This document shows, piece after piece, positions 14,774 through 19,844 of a DNA stretch of 19,844 bases (positions within the stretch are counted from its first letter, which is position 1; each line of letters opens with the position of its first letter). The DNA is taken from NCBI GenBank assembly GCA_038107835.1, contig JAYNHH010000038.1:1-19844 (forward strand). Direction: 5' to 3'. The translations under genes and the position numbers were made by a program. The DNA is from MED-G116 sp038107835 (GTDB lineage Bacteria; Pseudomonadota; Alphaproteobacteria; Puniceispirillales; Puniceispirillaceae). Below the pieces are notes generated by a model. The model was not told where the DNA came from. It did not search any database and saw only the letters and a list, made by a program, of their open reading frames with translations.

Positions 14774-14989
14774 TTACTTTGCTGCATCGGCTGTTTTGGC
14801 CTTTTGGCCAAGAACAGTCTTGATGCGGGCGATTTCGCGGCGCACGATCCGTGCACGTGCCGGATTTTCATTCTGACCACCAGCTGTCTGAAAACGCAGA
14901 TTGAACTGCTCCTGTTTCAGACCCACCAGCTGCGTCTTCAGCTCATCGGCTGTTTTGGCGCGGAGCTCTTCAGCTTTGACAGTTGCCAT
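14774..14989 (-). CDS. rpmC: 50S ribosomal protein L29
   Basis: Small helical protein near the exit tunnel and part of the trigger factor and SRP docking area. It has 71 residues (E. coli 63). It starts MATVKAEELRAKTADELKTQ, with LKQEQFNLRFQTAGGQNENP and IVRREIARIKTVLGQK, the L29 pattern of two long helices. It lies 14 nt after rplP. Confidence 0.97.
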   Translation of the reverse strand: MATVKAEELRAKTADELKTQLVGLKQEQFNLRFQTAGGQNENPARARIVRREIARIKTVLGQKAKTADAAK

Positions 14990-15003
14990 TATTCCAAACT
15001 CCC

Positions 15004-15423
15004 TTAGTCAGTGTCGCCAAGACGACGAACGATACGGGTATCAAGTGGCAATTTTGCGGCGGCAAGGCGAAGCGCCTCCTGTGCCAGTTCCCACGAAACA
15101 CCATCAATCTCAAACATGATGCGGCCCGGCTTGACCTTGGCTACCCAATATTCCGGGTTACCCTTACCTTTACCCATCCGCACCTCTGCGGGCTTTGACG
15201 ATACCGGCACATCAGGAAAAATCCGGATCCAGACCCGACCTGCACGGCGCAGGTGGCGGGTGATTGCCCGGCGGGCGGCTTCAATCTGGCGCGCGGTTAC
15301 GCGCTCAGGCGTTATCGCCTTGAGCCCGTAGGCACCGAAATTAAGCTGCGTTCCACCCTTGGCAATGCCATGGATACGGCCCTTATGGGCCTTACGAAAT
15401 TTTGTACGCTTTGGCGAAAGCAT
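15004..15423 (-). CDS. rplP: 50S ribosomal protein L16
   Basis: Late-assembly protein that contacts A-site tRNA and organises the peptidyl transferase region. It has 139 residues (E. coli 136). It starts MLSPKRTKFRKAHKGR. The PVSSKPAEVRMGKGKGNPEY segment holds the arginine that is hydroxylated in E. coli L16. GRIMFEIDGV is also conserved. It follows rpsC by 18 nt. Confidence 0.98.
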   Translation of the reverse strand: MLSPKRTKFRKAHKGRIHGIAKGGTQLNFGAYGLKAITPERVTARQIEAARRAITRHLRRAGRVWIRIFPDVPVSSKPAEVRMGKGKGNPEYWVAKVKPGRIMFEIDGVSWELAQEALRLAAAKLPLDTRIVRRLGDTD

Positions 15424-15441
15424 TTATCTGTCTCCCTCGTC

Positions 15442-16137
15442 CTAACCGTTGGCGCGCGGCGCAGGGCCAGATTGCTGTTCAGCCAGACGCTTGTCCTGGG
15501 CCATCGGGTCATGGGCCATGACCTCGCCTTTGAACACCCATACCTTGATGCCGCAGGCACCGTAGGTGGTAAAGGCGGTGGCCTCACCGTAATCAACCTC
15601 GGCGCGCAATGTATGCAGCGGCACACGGCCTTCACGGTACCATTCAGTCCGGGCGATCTCAGCGCCGCCCAACCGACCAGCACAATTGATCCGGACACCA
15701 AGGGCGCCGAGCCGCATGGCTGACTGGACAGCGCGCTTCATGGCACGGCGAAAACCGACACGGCGCTCAAGCTGCTGGGCGATGTTCTCGGCGACCAGCT
15801 TGGCGTCGATCTCCGGCTTGCGGATCTCAACAATATTCAGGCTGACATCACCACCGAGACGCTTGGCAAGATCGGCGCGCAGCTTTTCAATGTCCTGGCC
15901 CTTCTTACCAATGATCAGACCGGGGCGACCGGCATGGATTGTCACACGGGCACGACCAGCGGGACGCTCAATGACGACGCGGCTGATCGCAGCCTGCTTC
16001 AAACGCTCCATAAGATAGGTACGAAGCTGAATGTCCTGATGCAGCAGCGTGCCGTAATTGCGGCCAGCATACCAACGCGAGTCCCATGTGCGGTTGATGC
16101 CAACACGCAGGCCAATTGGTTTAACTTTCTGACCCAT
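15442..16137 (-). CDS. rpsC: 30S ribosomal protein S3
   Basis: Head protein at the mRNA entry channel with helicase activity. It has 231 residues (E. coli 233). It starts MGQKVKPIGLRVGINRTWDS, has the type II KH GxxG-containing loop in GRPGLIIGKKGQDI (70-83), and the C-terminal domain with AGRLGGAEIARTEWYREGRV. The ATG directly abuts the rplV TAA with no gap, implying coupled translation. Confidence 0.98.
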   Translation of the reverse strand: MGQKVKPIGLRVGINRTWDSRWYAGRNYGTLLHQDIQLRTYLMERLKQAAISRVVIERPAGRARVTIHAGRPGLIIGKKGQDIEKLRADLAKRLGGDVSLNIVEIRKPEIDAKLVAENIAQQLERRVGFRRAMKRAVQSAMRLGALGVRINCAGRLGGAEIARTEWYREGRVPLHTLRAEVDYGEATAFTTYGACGIKVWVFKGEVMAHDPMAQDKRLAEQQSGPAPRANG

Positions 16138-16515
16138 TTACTGCTCTCCTCTTTCACCGACAATGATTGTCAGGTGTGAAAATGGCTTCAAGATGCGAGC
16201 GCCACGGCCGCGCGCGCGGGCCTTGAAACGCTTCATCACAAGCGCCTTGCCAACATGCGCTTCCTTGACATACAGCCGATCCACGTCAAGCGAATGATTG
16301 TTCTCGGCATTGGCAATCGCTGACTGCAGCGCCTTCTTCACATCACCGGCAACCCGGCGGCGCGAAAATGTCAACGCGGCAATCGCCTTGTTGGCGTCCA
16401 TTCCGCGGATCATTGCGGCAACCAGATTCAGCTTTTGTGGGCTGATGCGCAGGTTGCGCAATACCGACTTGGCCTCAGAATCAGCCAGCGCTCTTGGTTT
16501 TGCTTGCTTACCCAT
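16138..16515 (-). CDS. rplV: 50S ribosomal protein L22
   Basis: Protein lining the exit-tunnel constriction with its beta hairpin. It has 125 residues (E. coli 110), the extra mainly an N-terminal extension MGKQAKPRALADSEAKSV. The core LRISPQKLNLVAAMIRG and the C-terminal hairpin and end (FKARARGRGARILKPFSHLT) are diagnostic. GAGGGG lies upstream of the ATG, 9 nt after rpsS. Confidence 0.98.
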   Translation of the reverse strand: MGKQAKPRALADSEAKSVLRNLRISPQKLNLVAAMIRGMDANKAIAALTFSRRRVAGDVKKALQSAIANAENNHSLDVDRLYVKEAHVGKALVMKRFKARARGRGARILKPFSHLTIIVGERGEQ

Positions 16516-16524
16516 AATGCCCCT

Positions 16525-16800
16525 CTAACGCTTTGATTTCTTGTCGGCAGCGTGACCGTAATAGGTACGCGTTGGCGAGAATTCACCAAACTTATGGCCG
16601 ACCATTTCCTCAGAAACGGAAACAGGAATGAACTTGTTGCCGTTATGAACACCGAAAGTAAGACCAACAAACTGTGGCAGGATGGTTGAACGACGCGACC
16701 AGGTCTTGATCACCTCATTACGGCCTGACTCACGAACCCTGTCCGCTTTCTTCAACAGATGCCCATCAACAAACGGGCCTTTCCATACTGAACGTGCCAT
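16525..16800 (-). CDS. rpsS: 30S ribosomal protein S19
   Basis: Head protein forming the A-site finger bridge with S13. It has 91 residues (E. coli 92). It starts MARSVWKGPFVDGHLLKKAD and ends with GHKFGEFSPTRTYYGHAADK plus KSKR. I chose ATG 16800 from family alignment. Its spacing to AAGGG is long (12 nt), and an in-frame TTG at 16809 is much closer to that AAGGG, so initiation at TTG cannot be excluded. Confidence 0.97.
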   Translation of the reverse strand: MARSVWKGPFVDGHLLKKADRVRESGRNEVIKTWSRRSTILPQFVGLTFGVHNGNKFIPVSVSEEMVGHKFGEFSPTRTYYGHAADKKSKR

Positions 16801-16815
16801 GCTTATCAAAAACCC

Positions 16816-17640
16816 TTATGGCTTGCGACGCCGCACGATCAGGCGGTCAGTCTTCTTGTTAGAACGAGTGCGCTTGCCCTTGGTCGGCTTACCCCATGGT
16901 GTCACCGGATGACGACCACCTGAAGTACGACCCTCACCACCACCATGCGGGTGATCGATCGGGTTCATGACAACACCACGAACATGCGGGCGCTTGCCAA
17001 GCCAGCGGTTACGGCCAGCCTTACCAATCTTGATATTCTGCTGGTCCGGATTGGAAACGGCACCGATTGACGCCATGCATTCCGCGCGTACCAGACGAAC
17101 CTCGCCAGATGTCAGGCGCAGGATCGCATAGCCACGATCACGGCCAACCAACTGGATGTAGGTGCCAGCTGAGCGCGCCATCTGGCCACCCTTGCCTGGC
17201 TTCAACTCGACATTGTGGACAAGAGTGCCCACGGGAATGTTCGCCAGCGGCATTGCGTTGCCCGGCTTGATATCTGCGCCGACACCCGACATCACCTTGT
17301 CACCGACAGCAAGACGCTGCGGGGCGAGAATGTAGGACTGAACACCATCTTCATAGGTGATCAGCGCGATGAAAGCCGTACGGTTTGGATCATATTCAAT
17401 GCGCTCAACAGTCGCCGCCATGCCGGTCTTTGTGCGCTTGAAATCAACCATGCGATAGCGGCGCTTGTGACCGCCACCCTTCTGCCAGGACGTCACATGA
17501 CCAGAATTGTTCCGGCCACCTGTCTTGGTCAAACCCTCGGTCAGCTTCTTGACCGGGCCACCCTTATAGAGGTCGCTCTTGTCAACCAGCACAAGGTTGC
17601 GCTGACCAGGCGTTGTTGGATTGAATTTCTTAAGTGCCAT
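16816..17640 (-). CDS. rplB: 50S ribosomal protein L2
   Basis: Large-subunit protein essential for subunit association and peptidyl transferase integrity. It has 274 residues (E. coli 273). It starts MALKKFNPTTPGQRNLVLVD. The C-terminal signature VVMNPIDHPHGGGEGRTSGG includes the conserved histidine implicated in peptidyl transferase function. GGGAG inside the end of rplW is the ribosome-binding site; the gap to rplW is 4 nt. Confidence 0.98.
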   Translation of the reverse strand: MALKKFNPTTPGQRNLVLVDKSDLYKGGPVKKLTEGLTKTGGRNNSGHVTSWQKGGGHKRRYRMVDFKRTKTGMAATVERIEYDPNRTAFIALITYEDGVQSYILAPQRLAVGDKVMSGVGADIKPGNAMPLANIPVGTLVHNVELKPGKGGQMARSAGTYIQLVGRDRGYAILRLTSGEVRLVRAECMASIGAVSNPDQQNIKIGKAGRNRWLGKRPHVRGVVMNPIDHPHGGGEGRTSGGRHPVTPWGKPTKGKRTRSNKKTDRLIVRRRKP

Positions 17641-17644
17641 CTTG

Positions 17645-17971
17645 TTACACTCCCATCAGGTCAATTGTGTGACCCTCGACCAATGTCACCATGGCCTTCT
17701 TCATGTCGGAGCGGCGCCCGGGGCGGCCTTTCCACATTTTTGTCTTGCCCTTGAGAAGGATGGTGTTGACCGCCTTCACCTCGACATCGAACAGCATCTC
17801 AACAGCTGCCTTGATCTCTGGCTTGGTTGCAGTAACCGGCACCGCAAAAGTCACCTGGCCATTTTCGTTAGCCATTGTCGCCTTCTCGGTGATGATCGGA
17901 CGCAGGATGGTGTCATAGGCAGCAGCCTTGCTGATCGTCACATTGCCTGCTTTACGTGCACGGATGCTCAT
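17645..17971 (-). CDS. rplW: 50S ribosomal protein L23
   Basis: Exit-tunnel protein that docks trigger factor and SRP. It has 108 residues (E. coli 100). It begins MSIRARKAGNVTISKAAAYD, followed by the core ILRPIITEKATMANENGQVT and EVKAVNTILLKGKTKMWKGR. The ATG overlaps the rplD TGA by 4 nt (ATGA), so translation is coupled. Confidence 0.97.
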   Translation of the reverse strand: MSIRARKAGNVTISKAAAYDTILRPIITEKATMANENGQVTFAVPVTATKPEIKAAVEMLFDVEVKAVNTILLKGKTKMWKGRPGRRSDMKKAMVTLVEGHTIDLMGV

Positions 17972-18597
17972 TTCAGGCGCTCCTCAAGATGGGTCGCTGC
18001 ATCCCTGGAAAGAACCAGAACGTCACGACGCAATATGTCATAAACATTGATGCCCTGCTGCGGCAACACATCGACGAAAGGCAGGTTGCTGGCAGCCTTG
18101 ACAAATCCCTCATCAAGCTCGGCACCGCCAATGAACAGCGCGTTTTCAGCGCCCAGTTTCGCCAGCTTCGCCTTCAGGGCTGCGGTCTTGGCAGCGTCCT
18201 TGCCAGCGGTGCTCAGCTTGTCAATGATGATCAGCTTGCCTTCAGCTGCCTTGGATGACATTGCCGATTTCAAACCAAGTGCGCGCACTTTCTTCGGAAG
18301 CGCATGGCCATGATCACGAACCACCGGTCCATGAACGACGCCACCACCGCGAAACTGGACAACCGATGCCGCACCATGGCGGGCACGGCCTGTGCCTTTC
18401 TGGCGGAACATCTTTGCTGTTGTCCGGGACACCTCAGACCGGCTCTTGACCTTGTGGGTGCCAGCACGGCGCTTTGCCAACTGCCATTTGACAACACGCG
18501 CGACAATGTCACCACGGGCTGGAACGGCAAACACGTCATCAGCGAGCGTGATATCGCCAGCGGCTTTGTTATCAAGCGTTGTAACCTTTACCTTCAT
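17968..18597 (-). CDS. rplD: 50S ribosomal protein L4
   Basis: Large-subunit protein with an extended loop in the exit tunnel. In E. coli it also represses its own S10 operon. It has 209 residues (E. coli 201). It starts MKVKVTTLDNKAAGDITLAD. The tunnel loop region is KMFRQKGTGRARHGAASVVQ with FRGGGVVHGP. I chose ATG 18597, which has AAGGA upstream; the open frame to 18747 runs through the rplC tail in another frame and is not family sequence. A 4-nt gap follows rplC. Confidence 0.98.
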   Translation of the reverse strand: MKVKVTTLDNKAAGDITLADDVFAVPARGDIVARVVKWQLAKRRAGTHKVKSRSEVSRTTAKMFRQKGTGRARHGAASVVQFRGGGVVHGPVVRDHGHALPKKVRALGLKSAMSSKAAEGKLIIIDKLSTAGKDAAKTAALKAKLAKLGAENALFIGGAELDEGFVKAASNLPFVDVLPQQGINVYDILRRDVLVLSRDAATHLEERLK

Positions 18598-18601
18598 CGC
18601 T

Positions 18602-19417
18602 CTATTCCTTATCCGCGTCAGCCTGATCGGCGTCATCTGCAGGCGCTTTGTCCTCAGCCGGCGCGGCCTCCTCAACAGGTGCTGCCTCAGCAACCGCTGC
18701 CTCTGCCACTGCCTCATCCGCACCAGCGTCTTCTTCGCTGGCATCACCCATCAAACCTGCGGGGAACGGAGCCGCCTCAGGCATCGCTGCCTTTACCGCG
18801 TCGCTGATCAGTACCCAGCCGTTTTTTGGCCCGGAAACGGCCCCATGGATGAGAACAATCCCCTCCGCGTCATCAACTGCGACAACCTCAAGGTTCTGCG
18901 TGGTGTTTCTAACAGCGCCCATTTGGCCGGCCATCTTCTTACCCTTGAACACCTTCCCGGGATCCTGACACTGGCCGGTCGAGCCATGCGAGCGGTGTGA
19001 GACTGACACACCATGCGATGCCCGCAGACCGCCAAAATTATGCCGCTTCATTGCACCGGCAAAACCCTTACCCTGGGTGGTGCCAACGCAATCGACCTTC
19101 TGGCCAACAACAAAATGGCTTGGCGCGAGTGTCGCGCCAACCTCCAGAACCGCATCCTCAGAGACGCGGAATTCTGCCAGCTTTGACTTCGGCAGAACAT
19201 TCGCCTTGGCGAAATGACCCCGCATCGGCTTTGACGTGTTCTTAGCCTTGGCAGCACCAGCGCCAAGCTGGACAGCCGCATACCCATCTTTTTCCATGCC
19301 ACGCACGGCAACGACCTGAACATCGTCGAGCTTCAACACAGTCACCGGCACGTGATGGCCGTTGTCGTTGAAAACCCGGGTCATTCCCAGTTTACGAGCG
19401 ATAATGCCGCTTCGCAT
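18602..19417 (-). CDS. rplC: 50S ribosomal protein L3 with acidic C-terminal tail
   Basis: Early-assembling large-subunit protein reaching the peptidyl transferase centre. The core (about 1-213) starts MRSGIIARKLGMTRVFNDNG and includes HGSTGQCQDPGKVFKGKKMA, whose GQxQ region carries the PrmB-methylated glutamine in E. coli. At 271 residues it is much longer than E. coli L3 (209). The excess is a low-complexity Ala/Glu/Asp tail (214-271, about one third acidic or more, with repeated AEAA/EEAA blocks) ending DQADADKE. The tail is in frame with no break, so it is not an annotation artefact. It lies 15 nt after rpsJ. Confidence 0.97.
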   Translation of the reverse strand: MRSGIIARKLGMTRVFNDNGHHVPVTVLKLDDVQVVAVRGMEKDGYAAVQLGAGAAKAKNTSKPMRGHFAKANVLPKSKLAEFRVSEDAVLEVGATLAPSHFVVGQKVDCVGTTQGKGFAGAMKRHNFGGLRASHGVSVSHRSHGSTGQCQDPGKVFKGKKMAGQMGAVRNTTQNLEVVAVDDAEGIVLIHGAVSGPKNGWVLISDAVKAAMPEAAPFPAGLMGDASEEDAGADEAVAEAAVAEAAPVEEAAPAEDKAPADDADQADADKE

Positions 19418-19432
19418 AACCCTGCCCCTTCC

Positions 19433-19741
19433 CTAGAGCTTAATCTCAACATCAACACCGGCGGCCAGATCGAGCTTCATCAGCGCGTCAACCGTTTGCG
19501 GTGTCGGATCAACAATATCAAGCAGACGCTTATGCGTCCGCATTTCAAACTGCTCGCGGCTTTTCTTGTCGATATGCGGCGAACGCAGCACCGTCATCCG
19601 GCGCAAATTGGTCGGCAGCGGGATTGGACCCCGAACTTCTGCTCCGGTGCGCTTGGCAGTGTTGACAATCTCGTTCGTCGACTGATCGAGAATGCGGTGG
19701 TCAAATGCCTTCAGCCGGATTCTGATATTTTGGGTTTCCAT
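19433..19741 (-). CDS. rpsJ: 30S ribosomal protein S10
   Basis: Head protein of the small subunit that also pairs with NusB in antitermination complexes. It has 102 residues (E. coli 103). It starts METQNIRIRLKAFDHRILDQ and contains RGPIPLPTNLRRMTVLRSPH. GAGGT lies eight bases upstream of the ATG. It is the first gene of the S10 block, only 64 nt after tuf. Confidence 0.98.
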   Translation of the reverse strand: METQNIRIRLKAFDHRILDQSTNEIVNTAKRTGAEVRGPIPLPTNLRRMTVLRSPHIDKKSREQFEMRTHKRLLDIVDPTPQTVDALMKLDLAAGVDVEIKL

Positions 19742-19768
19742 ATCTGCTTACCTCTATTGATAACCAAG

Positions 19769-19795
19769 AAAGAGGGGCGAAAACCGCCCCTCTTT
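19769..19795 (-). terminator. hairpin terminator or attenuator between tuf and rpsJ
   Basis: A perfect 11-bp inverted repeat with a 5-nt loop: on the minus strand AAAGAGGGGCG-GTTTT-CGCCCCTCTTT. It occupies most of the 64-nt tuf-rpsJ gap, starting 10 nt after the tuf stop and ending 27 nt before the rpsJ ATG. The minus-strand trailing sequence is CTCTTTCTTGG, a weak U-tract that is partly inside the stem, so termination may be partial. I see no promoter between it and rpsJ. Confidence 0.7.
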
Positions 19796-19805
19796 TACCT
19801 ATTTC

Positions 19806-19844
19806 TTATTTTACGACTGATGCGACGACGCCGGCACCCACGGT
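19806..19844 (-). CDS. tuf: elongation factor Tu, C-terminal end (partial)
   Basis: Only the last 12 codons and the TAA stop are in the window. The minus strand reads TVGAGVVASVVK then stop, matching the C-terminus of EF-Tu (family ending GRTVGAGVV...). EF-Tu delivers aminoacyl-tRNA to the ribosome. Its position directly upstream of rpsJ is the common str-S10 arrangement (fusA-tuf-rpsJ). The rest of the gene lies beyond the window edge. Confidence 0.9.
   Translation of the reverse strand, partial: TVGAGVVASVVK

Noticed and set aside
18598..18747. In-frame 50-codon upstream extension of rplD
   Set aside because: It runs through the repetitive rplC tail in another frame, gives Arg/Leu/Gln-rich sequence absent from L4, and a proper start with AAGGA exists at 18597.
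18392..19000. 202-codon plus-strand frame opposite rplC/rplD
   Set aside because: Shadow of the GC-rich L3 acidic tail and L4; no family match and no start signal.

Overview
The window is a chromosomal segment of an alphaproteobacterium, moderately GC-rich by eye (not counted). The evidence is gene order (tuf, then S10-spc-alpha ribosomal genes with secY directly followed by adk and no rpmJ), the zinc-free long form of S14, an ATP12-type F1-ATPase chaperone (a family of alphaproteobacteria and mitochondria), and the block rplQ-rarA-crcB-rluC-ATP12. A SAR116- or Rhodospirillales-like source is possible, but I cannot fix the genus.

Layout, right to left because nearly everything is on the minus strand. 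The last codons of tuf (19806-19844) are followed by a strong hairpin. Then come rpsJ-rplC-rplD-rplW-rplB-rpsS-rplV-rpsC-rplP-rpmC-rpsQ (S10 block) and rplN-rplX-rplE-rpsN-rpsH-rplF-rplR-rpsE-rpmD-rplO-secY-adk (spc block). Spacing is 0-46 nt and several stop/start codons overlap. A 175-nt gap after adk carries the clearest promoter of the window (TTGACT, 16 nt, TATAAT). It drives the alpha block rpsM-rpsK-rpoA-rplQ, which ends at an intrinsic terminator (5734-5761). Beyond it on the same strand lies a tightly coupled group: rarA (replication-fork AAA+ ATPase), crcB (fluoride channel), an RluC-type pseudouridine synthase, ATP12, and a 134-residue uncharacterised protein with a possible HEPN-type Rx4H motif.

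On the plus strand at the left are allE ((S)-ureidoglycine aminohydrolase, purine/allantoin catabolism) and lipB (octanoyltransferase), overlapping by 8 nt. lipB converges on and overlaps the uncharacterised gene. A tRNA-Leu(GAG) lies on the minus strand at the left edge.

The region is mostly ordinary, highly conserved translation machinery. I see no mobile element, CRISPR array, prophage gene or obvious defence system. The points worth a second look are regulatory structures (the rpsM leader hairpin that encloses its ribosome-binding site, the tuf-rpsJ hairpin, the rpsK-rpoA hairpin, the inverted repeat over the allE promoter region), the acidic tail on L3, the HEPN-like small protein, and the odd pairing of allE with lipB.
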